Of a DNA stretch of 41,208 nucleotides, positions 26,096 through 33,177 are shown piece by piece. The notes beneath the pieces are model-generated. The model saw only the letters and a program-made list of their open reading frames with translations. It did not search any database and was not told the origin of the DNA. The translations under genes and the position numbers were made by a program. Every line of letters begins with the position of its first letter. Position 1 is the stretch's first letter. This DNA is from Mucilaginibacter sp. (GTDB taxonomy: Bacteria > Bacteroidota > Bacteroidia > Sphingobacteriales > Sphingobacteriaceae). The DNA is taken from NCBI GenBank assembly GCA_028288305.1, contig JAQBOA010000055.1:1-41208 (forward strand), given 5' to 3'.

Positions 26096-26560
26096 TTGAT
26101 TATGTCTCCTTCTCCGCTTGCTATTCATCAACAAATATTATTTGAAATTTCTGAAATTATTGTATTATATCATATAGAGCAAGGTAGAAAAGGGCAATGG
26201 ATGTATTCCGCAATGGATGTGAAATTTGATGAAGGAAATGTTTTGCAACCTGATATCCTTTATATTGCAGAAGAAAGAAAATCAGAAATTATTAAAGCCC
26301 GGGTTGAAGGTGCGCCTGATTTGGTCATAGAAATACTTTCACCATCTAATGCATATTATGACTTGCGTCAGAAAAAAAACATCTATGAAAAATATGGGGT
26401 TAAGGAATACATTATCATTGATCCTATTGAGCAAAGTGCTGATTTATATGTGTTAAAAGACAATGTTTATAATCTCCATCAAAAAGCACAATTGAACGAA
26501 AGCCTTAACTCAGTATTATTACCGGGATTCAACATTGATCTTTCAAAGATCTTTAAATAA
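26006..26560 (+). CDS. Uma2 family (DUF820) endonuclease-like protein, second copy
   Basis: 184 residues, tandem paralogue of the preceding gene with a 57-bp gap. Active-site residues are conserved: Asp in VLQPDILYIAEER, Glu in DLVIEILSPSNAYYDL and Lys in RQKKNIYEKYGVKEYIIIDP. After the identical start it differs at many positions, for example the helix HQQILFEISEIIVLYHIEQG. A terminator follows its stop directly. As with most Uma2 genes, mobility or a role in DNA maintenance has been suggested but not shown. Confidence 0.88.
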   Translation: MLTVEKKKKYTVDDYMMLEEGAPFQLINNELIMSPSPLAIHQQILFEISEIIVLYHIEQGRKGQWMYSAMDVKFDEGNVLQPDILYIAEERKSEIIKARVEGAPDLVIEILSPSNAYYDLRQKKNIYEKYGVKEYIIIDPIEQSADLYVLKDNVYNLHQKAQLNESLNSVLLPGFNIDLSKIFK

Positions 26561-26584
26561 AAAGCCCTGTTTTCGCAAGGCTTT
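26561..26584 (+). terminator. Hairpin after the second Uma2 gene
   Basis: AAAGCC / GGCTTT stem with an internal mismatch and TTTTCG loop, starting immediately after the stop. The T-run is weak. It also lies at the convergent end of the CsbD gene. Confidence 0.55.
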
Positions 26585-26590
26585 CACATT

Positions 26591-26776
26591 TTACAAACTG
26601 TTTATCCACTTCACCAGTTCTTCTCTTGTTTTCCCGGTTTTTTGCTGAAGTTTTCCTAAAGTTTCATCGTCTTTGCCTTCTTCGTGTTTTAAATCGTCGT
26701 CGGTCAAATCGCCATAGGCTTGTTTTATTTTGCCCTTTATCTCATTCCAGCCGCCTTTTATTTGTAATTTGTCCAT
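26591..26776 (-). CDS. CsbD family stress protein
   Basis: 61 residues with the full CsbD signature: [20 protein letters not shown], then [20 protein letters not shown] and [12 protein letters not shown]. The family is induced by general or envelope stress in many bacteria; its mechanism is unknown. It is a second CsbD-like gene in the window, after 19081-19296. Monocistronic by spacing. Confidence 0.92.
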   Translation of the reverse strand: MDKLQIKGGWNEIKGKIKQAYGDLTDDDLKHEEGKDDETLGKLQQKTGKTREELVKWINSL

Positions 26777-26842
26777 GATGTTTTTATTTAAAATGTATAG
26801 TTATAACATCTGAAACATCATTTTGGTTTTGGAACCAGGGGG

Positions 26843-26897
26843 CAAGAAACAAGAATCAAGAGATTTTCTGTCTTGATTCTTAAATCTGAAAGTCTTG
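26843..26897. repeat. Palindrome of 7-nt units covering the end of mntA
   Basis: The left arm is three 7-mers, CAAGAAA, CAAGAAT, CAAGAGA (26843-26863). The right arm on the minus strand reads GCAAGAC, TTTCAGA, TTTAAGA, ATCAAGA. The outer hairpin AAGAATCAAGA / TCTTGATTCTT is perfect. The right arm encodes the last residues of MntA (QDFQI) and its TAA stop. Confidence 0.7.
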
Positions 26898-27200
26898 CTT
26901 CTTTAAATATATTTCAACCCCTGCCCGGTTAATATGTTCTTTTAATTCCCGGCTATTTATTGAATCATAATTAATAATATCAAATTTATAAGGAAGCAAA
27001 GTTTCATCATTCAAAACACCTGACAGTTGCAAAATTGATTCGTTGCTGGTTGCCCAGACAGCAATATCCACATCACTGCCGACCTGGAAATTTCCTTTTG
27101 CCCTTGAACCAAAGATTATAGCCTTTTTTATTTCAGGAAACTTTGAAAGGGTTTGAATCAATTGCCTGGTAATATTTATTTTTAATAGTTTCAACAGCAA
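26880..27200 (-). CDS. mntA: MntA-type minimal nucleotidyltransferase antitoxin
   Basis: 106-residue nucleotidyltransferase. Its GSX10DXD motif is exact (FGSRAKGNFQVGSDVDIAV). In characterised pairs MntA neutralises HepT by transferring AMP to a Tyr of the toxin. The frame overlaps the upstream hepT by 68 bp if the TTG at 27200 is used; TTGs at 27194 and 27161 are alternatives, and there is no ATG, so initiation likely depends on coupling with hepT translation. The C-terminal QDFQI and stop are encoded by a repeat element. Confidence 0.85.
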   Translation of the reverse strand: MLLKLLKINITRQLIQTLSKFPEIKKAIIFGSRAKGNFQVGSDVDIAVWATSNESILQLSGVLNDETLLPYKFDIINYDSINSRELKEHINRAGVEIYLKKQDFQI

Positions 27201-27522
27201 GCTCGGCTACTGCTTCGTTATAAGTATGAGATAATTCATTTCGTTTTTCAAGCATAAGCAACCAGGTATGGCCATCTTCAATTATTTTGGTTTGAAAGGC
27301 TTCCTTAATTACTTCTCGCGGGTAACTTGTGTTTAGGCCTTGTTCGTACAAAAAATCTTTAATGGTTTTCCATCCAAGCTCAAACGTAAACTCAAAAGCC
27401 TGTACTAAACTACCTACTTCAATTGGAGTATAACTTTCTTTATCTACTGTAGTTTCAAAAAATAGAAATGCTTTTTCAAAATTCTGAAACCGTTGTTTCC
27501 AGCGTATATCCTTATTTTCCAT
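27133..27522 (-). CDS. hepT: HepT-like toxin / nucleotidyltransferase substrate-binding protein
   Basis: 129-residue all-helical protein of the HI0074/HepT superfamily. It contains RNELSHTY, an exact RX4HXY motif, which in HepT toxins is the RNase site and includes the Tyr that is AMPylated. SLVQAFEFTFELGWKTIKDF is typical of the substrate-binding subfamily. It overlaps the nucleotidyltransferase gene, in the order toxin then antitoxin, as in type VII toxin-antitoxin systems. Whether this branch is toxic or is only the HI0073/HI0074-like pair cannot be told from sequence. Confidence 0.82.
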   Translation of the reverse strand: MENKDIRWKQRFQNFEKAFLFFETTVDKESYTPIEVGSLVQAFEFTFELGWKTIKDFLYEQGLNTSYPREVIKEAFQTKIIEDGHTWLLMLEKRNELSHTYNEAVAELAVETIKNKYYQAIDSNPFKVS

Positions 27523-27572
27523 TTAGTGGTCTAATGTATAAATATAAGATAATTTGGCCATTAACTATGAAC

Positions 27573-29486
27573 TCACAGCGCCCCTGCCTTTATCTCTTCC
27601 ACCACCGCCGGATCAAGTAAGGTAGAAGTATCACCTAAATTGCTCGTATCTCCTTCGGCAATTTTCCGTAAAATACGCCGCATTATTTTACCCGACCGTG
27701 TTTTTGGCAAGCCTGTTACAAATTGTATTTTATCCGGCCTCGCTATTGCTCCTATAATGCGTGAAACTGTCATCATAATATCTTTACGGGTAAGCTCCTG
27801 GTCGCCGTGTTGGTTAGGACATACCACAAACGCATAAACACCTTGTCCCTTTATTTCATGAGGATAACCAACCACTGCCGATTCAACTACACTGCTATGC
27901 ATATTAATCGCATTTTCTACTTCGGCAGTGCCAATGCGGTGTCCGGATACATTCAGTACATCATCAACCCGGCCTGTAATACGGTAATAACCATCTTCAT
28001 CACGAAGGCAGCCATCGCCAGTAAAATATAAGTTCGGATAAGCGGAGAAATAAGTAGTACGGCAGCGTTCATGATCACCGTAAGTAGTACGCAGCATACC
28101 CGGCCATGGAAATTGAATACATAAATTTCCGCTAACACCATTCCCTTCTATTATTTTACCATTTTCATCAACTAAAACAGGCTGTACTCCCGGTAAAGGC
28201 AAACTGGCATAACCAGGTTTAGTTGGTGTAATGCCTGCAATTGGTGAGATCATAAAGCCCCCTGTTTCTGTTTGCCACCAGGTATCAACAATAGGGCATT
28301 TTTTATGGCCAATTTTTTCATCAAACCAATGCCAGGCCTCTTCATTTATCGGCTCGCCTACTGACCCCAATTTTTTAAGCGAACTAAAATCTTTACCCTT
28401 TAATACATCGTCACCAAAGCTCATCAACGATCTGATTGCAGTTGGAGCGGTGTACAATATATTTACTTTATATTTTTCAACAATATCCCATAATCGGCTT
28501 GGCGAGGGCCATGTTGGGATACCTTCAAATAACACAGTTGTAGCGCCTTGGGTGAGAGGGCCGTAGGCGATGTATGAATGGCCGGTTATCCAGCCTATAT
28601 CTGCAGTACAAAAGTAGATCTCACCTTGCTCATACTGAAAAGCATTGGCAAAAGTGTAACCTGTATAAACCATATAACCGCCGCAGGTATGCACAACGCC
28701 TTTAGGTTTGCCGGTTGAGCCGGAAGTATACAGTATGAACAGCATATCTTCAGCATCCATTTCTTCGGGCGGAAAATCTGTACTTCCCTGGGTTTCCACT
28801 TTCTTTATTTCATCTTCCCACCAAACGTCCCGTCCCTTTATCATAGAAACCGGGGTACGGCTCCGGGTAAGCACAATCACCTTTTTAATTGTAGGACATT
28901 GAACTAATGCATCGTCAATTATATTTTTTAACGGAATCTCTTTATTTCCTCTGAAACCTCCATCCGCAGTAATAACAATATTGCAGCTTGCATCCTGTAT
29001 CCTGTCGGCAATTGATTGAGCAGAAAATCCGCCAAAAACAACAGAATGAATTGCACCTATCCGTGCGCAGGCCAATACCGCTATTTCTAATTCGGGTACC
29101 ATCGGCATGTAGATGCAAATCCTGTCGCCTTTTTTTGCACCGTTGTTTTTTAGCACATTGGCAAACTGGCAAACTTTTTCGTAAAGCTGCCGGTAAGTTA
29201 ATATGCGATGATTTTCCTGCGGGTCATTAGGCTCCCATATAATAGCCGGTTTATCTCCTAAAGTACCCAGGTGGCGGTCGAGGCAATTTTCTGTGATATT
29301 TAGTTTAGCACCCTGGAACCATTTTATTTTTGGTTCGGTGAAATTCCATTCCAGTACTTTATCCCAGGGTTTACGCCATAGAAAATTTGAGGCAATAGCT
29401 GCCCAAAATTCTTCCGGCTGTTCAACACTTTGTTGATAAACCTGTTTATATTCTTCGAATGAGGTGATTTTTAAGGAGGTTTTCAT
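27573..29486 (-). CDS. acs: Acetyl-CoA synthetase
   Basis: Activates acetate to acetyl-CoA via acetyl-AMP. From the ATG at 29486 (MKTSLKITSFEEYKQVYQQ) it is 637 residues. A longer frame to 29531 adds 15 residues unlike the family. Motifs: YTSGSTGKPKGVVH (about 250-263), WWQTETGGFMISP, YFTGDGCLRDEDGYYRITGR, and the C-terminal GLPKTRSGKIMRRIL with the regulatory acetylation lysine (about residue 599). Divergent from rpmB. Length and all motifs are intact. Confidence 0.97.
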   Translation of the reverse strand: MKTSLKITSFEEYKQVYQQSVEQPEEFWAAIASNFLWRKPWDKVLEWNFTEPKIKWFQGAKLNITENCLDRHLGTLGDKPAIIWEPNDPQENHRILTYRQLYEKVCQFANVLKNNGAKKGDRICIYMPMVPELEIAVLACARIGAIHSVVFGGFSAQSIADRIQDASCNIVITADGGFRGNKEIPLKNIIDDALVQCPTIKKVIVLTRSRTPVSMIKGRDVWWEDEIKKVETQGSTDFPPEEMDAEDMLFILYTSGSTGKPKGVVHTCGGYMVYTGYTFANAFQYEQGEIYFCTADIGWITGHSYIAYGPLTQGATTVLFEGIPTWPSPSRLWDIVEKYKVNILYTAPTAIRSLMSFGDDVLKGKDFSSLKKLGSVGEPINEEAWHWFDEKIGHKKCPIVDTWWQTETGGFMISPIAGITPTKPGYASLPLPGVQPVLVDENGKIIEGNGVSGNLCIQFPWPGMLRTTYGDHERCRTTYFSAYPNLYFTGDGCLRDEDGYYRITGRVDDVLNVSGHRIGTAEVENAINMHSSVVESAVVGYPHEIKGQGVYAFVVCPNQHGDQELTRKDIMMTVSRIIGAIARPDKIQFVTGLPKTRSGKIMRRILRKIAEGDTSNLGDTSTLLDPAVVEEIKAGAL

Positions 29487-29568
29487 TGACTTTAATTGGA
29501 GGCGTAAATTACAATTTTCTTGTTTATTCATTAAGTAAAAAAGATTTTGAAAAATAATTAAATCGGTA

Positions 29569-29599
29569 TTGTCTATTTCACTTAAAATCCTGATATTTG
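29569..29599 (+). promoter_or_regulatory. Candidate promoter for the rpmB operon
   Basis: TTG at 29569-29571, then 20 nt, then GATATTTG (29592-29599), one base off TAnnTTTG. The start codon is 40 nt downstream, with an AAGGAG-containing leader at about 29616-29621. Confidence 0.4.
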
Positions 29600-29639
29600 C
29601 AAACTCTTTACAAAAAGGAGAGAATTAAAAAGAATTGTC

Positions 29640-29873
29640 ATGTCAAGAATTTGTGATCTAACGGGAAAAGGATCTCTGGTTGGTAATAACGTTTCTAACT
29701 CAAACGTTAAAACAAAACGCAGATTTCATCCAAACTTAAAACTTAAAAAGTTTTATATTCCTGAAGAAGATAAATGGATTACCTTAAAGGTTTCCACTTC
29801 GGCTGTTAAAACTATCAGCAAAAATGGTATAAGCGCTTGTATCAGTAAATTTGTAAAAAAAGGATACATATAG
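29640..29873 (+). CDS. rpmB: Ribosomal protein bL28
   Basis: 77-residue large-subunit protein. [20 protein letters not shown] matches the bL28 start, and the conserved [20 protein letters not shown] follows. First gene of the rpmB-rpmG-DUF4295 set. Its stop (TAG 29871-29873) is immediately followed by a palindromic repeat. Normal length for Bacteroidota. Confidence 0.97.
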   Translation: MSRICDLTGKGSLVGNNVSNSNVKTKRRFHPNLKLKKFYIPEEDKWITLKVSTSAVKTISKNGISACISKFVKKGYI

Positions 29874-29974
29874 TAGTTGATCCCGATAGCTATCGGGAAG
29901 TTGAATGGTTGATTAGGTTTCAAATTCTAACAATATCAAATCACTAATTCAATAAATCACTAACTCAATAATTA
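29874..29974. repeat. Repeat element between rpmB and rpmG
   Basis: The right arm is a run of 8-mers: AATCACTA, ATTCAATA, AATCACTA, ACTCAATA (about 29938-29969). The left arm GTTGAATGGTTGATTAGG pairs with it imperfectly. Embedded in the left end is a perfect 18-nt palindrome TCCCGATAGCTATCGGGA (29881-29898). The element begins at the rpmB stop and ends within 10 nt of the rpmG start, carrying the A-rich ribosome entry region. Confidence 0.75.
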
Positions 29975-29981
29975 AAAAGAG

Positions 29982-30164
29982 ATGGCAAAGAAAGGTAATA
30001 GAGTTCAGGTAATTTTAGAATGCACCGAGCATAAAACAAGTGGTATGCCTGGTATGTCTCGTTACATTACCACCAAGAACAAAAAAAATACAACTGAAAG
30101 ACTGGAGTTGAAGAAATTTAACCCGGTTTTAAGAAAAGTAACTGTTCATAAGGAAATTAAGTAA
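29982..30164 (+). CDS. rpmG: Ribosomal protein bL33
   Basis: 60 residues, [20 protein letters not shown] at the start and [20 protein letters not shown] at the end, typical bL33. Only one of the four zinc-ligand cysteines is present, so it is the zinc-free form. The start context AATTAAAAAGAGATGGCAAA is nearly identical to that of the next gene. Its TAA stop is the first triplet of a repeat element. Confidence 0.97.
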   Translation: MAKKGNRVQVILECTEHKTSGMPGMSRYITTKNKKNTTERLELKKFNPVLRKVTVHKEIK

Positions 30165-30247
30165 TTGGTTGAATGGTTGATCAAGTTAAGTAGTTATTAG
30201 ATTTAGCTTTTAATTCAACAATTCAGTAAATCAATAATTCAATAATT
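30162..30247. repeat. Palindrome of 8-nt units between rpmG and DUF4295
   Basis: The right arm reads AATTCAAC, AATTCAGT, AAATCAAT, AATTCAAT, AATT (about 30212-30247). The left arm TAATTGGTTGAATGGTTGAT is its imperfect inverse. The rpmG stop TAA is the first three bases of the element, and its right end is 9 nt before the next start. Confidence 0.8.
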
Positions 30248-30255
30248 AAAAAGAC

Positions 30256-30417
30256 ATGGCAAAGAAAGTAGTTGCAACGCTGAAAGTAGCAGGTAAAGGA
30301 AAAGAATTTTCAAAAGTGATCACTATGGTGAAATCACCAAGAACCGGTGCTTATTCGTTTAAAGAACAAATCGTAGCTAACGATTTTGTTAAAGATGCGA
30401 TTGCCGGAAAGTTATAA
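30256..30417 (+). CDS. DUF4295 small basic protein, ribosome-associated
   Basis: 53 residues (MAKKVVATLKVAGKGKEFSK, then TMVKSPRTGAYSFKEQIV), the Bacteroidota DUF4295 family, constantly found next to rpmB and rpmG. Context and basic character indicate a ribosomal protein; I recall this family being seen as an extra large-subunit protein (bL38) in a Bacteroidota ribosome structure, but cannot verify that here. A terminator follows. Confidence 0.9.
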   Translation: MAKKVVATLKVAGKGKEFSKVITMVKSPRTGAYSFKEQIVANDFVKDAIAGKL

Positions 30418-30438
30418 TCGGTTTTTTAATCGAAATAT

Positions 30439-30473
30439 AAAAGCCATCTTGTTATAACGAGAAGGCTTTTTTT
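30439..30473 (+). terminator. Intrinsic terminator after the ribosomal gene set
   Basis: AAAAGCCATCTTGTTATAAC pairs with the following GAGAAGGCTTTTTTT: about 10 bp of stem with two mismatches, loop of about 6 nt and T7. It separates the ribosomal genes from ftsY. Confidence 0.85.
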
Positions 30474-30485
30474 GTTGATGCATGT

Positions 30486-30593
30486 GTGGATGTGCAGATT
30501 TCAGATGTGCGGATGTGCAAATGAATTTGATTAAAACATATTTACATCTACGCATCAAAAATCCGCACATTTGCACATTTGAAATTGGCACAT
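30486..30593. repeat. Palindrome of 8-nt units upstream of ftsY
   Basis: The left arm has GATGTGCA, GATTTCA, GATGTGCG, GATGTGCA (about 30488-30518). The right arm has ATCCGCAC, ATTTGCAC, ATTTGAA, ATTGGCAC (about 30561-30591), roughly the inverse. It ends 5 nt before the ftsY ATG, so it forms the ribosome entry region of ftsY. Confidence 0.8.
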
Positions 30594-30597
30594 TAAT

Positions 30598-31563
30598 ATG
30601 GGATTATTCGATTTTTTCAAAAAAAAGGAAAGCACTCCTCAAGAGCAGGAGGCGCTGGATACTGGATTGGAAAAAACAAAGGATAGTTTTTTTTCAAAGA
30701 TTACTAAGGTAATTGCCGGTAAATCAACAGTTGACGATGATGTGCTTGATGAACTGGAAGAAGTGCTGGTAACATCGGATGTTGGTGTTAAAACCACATT
30801 GAAAATCATTGAACGGATACAGGACCGTGTAGCACGTGATAAATATGTAAGCACATCCGAATTAAACAAACTGCTTAAGGACGAAATTCAACAATTACTT
30901 GCAGAAAATAACAGCAACGATTTTTCCAGCTTTGAATATGGCAGTCATAAACCATATGTAATTATGGTTGTAGGCGTTAATGGTGTAGGTAAAACCACCA
31001 CCATAGGCAAATTGGCTCATAAACTAAAACAGGCGGGAAATAAAGTAGTTTTAGGTGCAGCCGATACTTTTCGTGCCGCTGCTGTTGGTCAGATACAGCT
31101 ATGGGGTGAACGTGTAGGCGTAAAGGTTGTAGCCCAACCAATGGGTTCGGATCCCGCATCTGTAGCATATGATACCTTGCGCTCGGCAGTATCAAATGGC
31201 GATGATGTAGCAATTATTGATACTGCAGGCCGTTTGCATAACAAAGTAGGTTTAATGAATGAGCTTACCAAAATAAAAAACGTGATGCAAAAGGTTGTTC
31301 CCGGAGCGCCGCATGAGGTGTTGCTGGTGTTGGATGCCTCAACCGGGCAAAATGCCATTGAGCAATGCAAGCAGTTTACTGAGGCAACCGCAGTTAACGC
31401 CCTTGCTTTGACCAAACTGGACGGTACAGCAAAAGGCGGTGTGGTTATAGGCATATCTGATCAGTTTAAGATACCGGTAAAATATATAGGGGTAGGGGAA
31501 GGAAAGGATGATCTGCAATTATTTGATAGGCAAGAATTCGTAAATTCACTATTTAAACAATAA
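30598..31563 (+). CDS. ftsY: Signal recognition particle receptor FtsY
   Basis: 321-residue SRP GTPase that docks ribosome-SRP complexes at the membrane. A short N-terminal region (MGLFDFFKKKESTPQ) replaces the long acidic domain of enterobacteria. N domain about 20-110. G motifs: VVGVNGVGKTTTIGKLAHKL, GAADTFRAAAVGQIQLW, IIDTAGRLHNK, LALTKLDGTAKGGVV and KYIGVGEGKDDLQLF. All are intact. The ATG lies directly after a palindromic repeat. Confidence 0.97.
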   Translation: MGLFDFFKKKESTPQEQEALDTGLEKTKDSFFSKITKVIAGKSTVDDDVLDELEEVLVTSDVGVKTTLKIIERIQDRVARDKYVSTSELNKLLKDEIQQLLAENNSNDFSSFEYGSHKPYVIMVVGVNGVGKTTTIGKLAHKLKQAGNKVVLGAADTFRAAAVGQIQLWGERVGVKVVAQPMGSDPASVAYDTLRSAVSNGDDVAIIDTAGRLHNKVGLMNELTKIKNVMQKVVPGAPHEVLLVLDASTGQNAIEQCKQFTEATAVNALALTKLDGTAKGGVVIGISDQFKIPVKYIGVGEGKDDLQLFDRQEFVNSLFKQ

Positions 31564-31574
31564 TTAAATAATAC

Positions 31575-31687
31575 CGTCATTGTGAGGTACGAAGCAATCT
31601 CTACATAGGATATTACCGCTAATGCGAACCGTTAATGCATTGGCGTTCTTGTAGAGTTCAGAGATTGCTTCGTTCCTCGCAATGACG
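31575..31687. repeat. Inverted repeat between ftsY and rimO
   Basis: Termini CGTCATTGTGAGGTACGAAG (left) and CTTCGTTCCTCGCAATGACG (right) are inverse complements with few mismatches, continuing into GCAATCTCTAC and GTAGAG-TTCAGAGATTGC. The middle is about 45 nt. It starts 12 nt after the ftsY stop. This sequence type (CATTGCGAGGAACGAAGCAA) is a dispersed repeat I have seen in other bacterial genomes. Confidence 0.85.
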
Positions 31688-31701
31688 CTTTGATATAAAA
31701 A

Positions 31702-33036
31702 ATGAAAACGAAATCGGTTAGTGAGCCAGTGTTAAAAAGCAAACAACGTATTAATGTTGTCACTTTAGGCTGTTCCAAAAATATTTATGACTCAGAAATA
31801 CTGATGGGTCAGTTAAAGGGCAATCATTTTGATGTTGTTCATGAGGCTGAGGTTGTGGGAAGTGATGATATTATTGTAATAAATACCTGCGGTTTTATTG
31901 ATAATGCTAAGCAGGAATCTATAGATACCATTCTGCAATACAGTGAATTAAAGGATCAGGGTAAAGTAGGGAAAGTTATAGTTACCGGTTGCCTCTCGGA
32001 GCGTTATAAACCTGAACTGGAAGCAGAGATCACTAACATTGATGCTTATTTTGGCACTAATGACCTTCAAAACCTATTAAAATCAGTAGGCGCAGATTAC
32101 AAACATGAGCTGATTGGTGAACGTTTACTCACTACCCCGTCGCACTTTGCGTATTTTAAAATAGCTGAAGGCTGTAACCGTCCCTGTTCTTTTTGTGCCA
32201 TACCATTGATGCGTGGTAAGCACTTATCTCAACCCATCGAACAATTAGTAAAGGATGCACAAAACTTAGCTAAAAACGGAACAAAAGAACTGATATTAAT
32301 TGCCCAGGACTTAACCTATTACGGTCTTGACATTTATGGTAAACGTAACCTGAATGAATTGCTTCGCCAGCTTTCGGATGTTAATGGTATTGAATGGATC
32401 AGGCTGCAATATGCTTATCCTTCAGGTTTCCCGATGGAAATACTGGACGTGATGAACGAGCGCGATAATATTTGTAAGTACCTGGATATGCCGTTACAGC
32501 ATATCAGCGATAATATGCTTAAGTCGATGCGCCGGGGTATTACCAAACAAAAAACCATTGACCTGGTAAATTCAATCCGTGATAAAGTGCCCGGTATTGC
32601 TATGCGTACAACGCTGATTACCGGCTACCCGGGCGAAACCCAAAAGGATTTTGAAGAAATGCAGCAATGGGTGGAAGAAACAAGGTTCGACCGTTTAGGC
32701 TGCTTTACCTATTCGCACGAAGAAAAAACACATGCTCACTCATTGGTTGATAATGTGCCAGATGAAGTAAAACAAGAACGTGCTGATTTAATCATGGAAA
32801 TACAGCAAGGCATTTCTTTTGATAAAAACCAGGAAAAAATCGGAAATACCTATAAAGTGCTTATCGACAAAAAGGATGGAAATTACTTTGTAGGTCGTAC
32901 AGAATATGATTCGCCCGAAGTAGATAATGAAGTTTTAATAGATGCAACCATAGATTATGCAACAATAGGAAGCTTTGTTAAAGTAAAGATTGATACCGCC
33001 GAAGACTTTGATCTTTATGGACATATTGTAAAATAA
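31702..33036 (+). CDS. rimO: Ribosomal protein uS12 methylthiotransferase RimO
   Basis: Radical-SAM enzyme that methylthiolates Asp of ribosomal protein uS12. 444 residues: an N-terminal cluster-binding domain with VTLGCSKNIYDSEILMGQL and INTCGFIDNAKQESID, a radical SAM cluster at CNRPCSFC (about residue 156), LQYAYPSGFPMEILDVM and MDMPLQHIS-like text, and a C-terminal TRAM domain (about 380-444). The residues after Cys (SKN) fit RimO rather than MiaB. In series with ftsY and bshC. Confidence 0.95.
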   Translation: MKTKSVSEPVLKSKQRINVVTLGCSKNIYDSEILMGQLKGNHFDVVHEAEVVGSDDIIVINTCGFIDNAKQESIDTILQYSELKDQGKVGKVIVTGCLSERYKPELEAEITNIDAYFGTNDLQNLLKSVGADYKHELIGERLLTTPSHFAYFKIAEGCNRPCSFCAIPLMRGKHLSQPIEQLVKDAQNLAKNGTKELILIAQDLTYYGLDIYGKRNLNELLRQLSDVNGIEWIRLQYAYPSGFPMEILDVMNERDNICKYLDMPLQHISDNMLKSMRRGITKQKTIDLVNSIRDKVPGIAMRTTLITGYPGETQKDFEEMQQWVEETRFDRLGCFTYSHEEKTHAHSLVDNVPDEVKQERADLIMEIQQGISFDKNQEKIGNTYKVLIDKKDGNYFVGRTEYDSPEVDNEVLIDATIDYATIGSFVKVKIDTAEDFDLYGHIVK

Positions 33037-33140
33037 AGTGTTTTTTGTTTCCCGTTCTGTATTTTAGAAATTTAAAATCTAAATTCGAACGCGGCATTAA
33101 TAATTGGTGCTGTATTGGTGTTCCAAATTGAAGGTTTCAA

Positions 33141-33171
33141 CATCCGAAATCGAACATCCGAAATTCGAAAT
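33141..33171. repeat. Tandem 7-mers upstream of bshC
   Basis: CATCCGA, AATCGAA, CATCCGA, AATTCGA, AAT in exact 7-nt register, ending 6 nt before the bshC ATG. The segment 33066-33130 upstream carries a weak inverse (AAATCTAAATTCGAAC). Confidence 0.7.
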
Positions 33172-33177
33172 AAAAAT

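Noticed and set aside
25397..26560. Tandem Uma2 pair as parts of an insertion sequence
   Set aside because: No terminal inverted repeats, target duplication or transposase surround them; the shared tract is confined to the gene starts.
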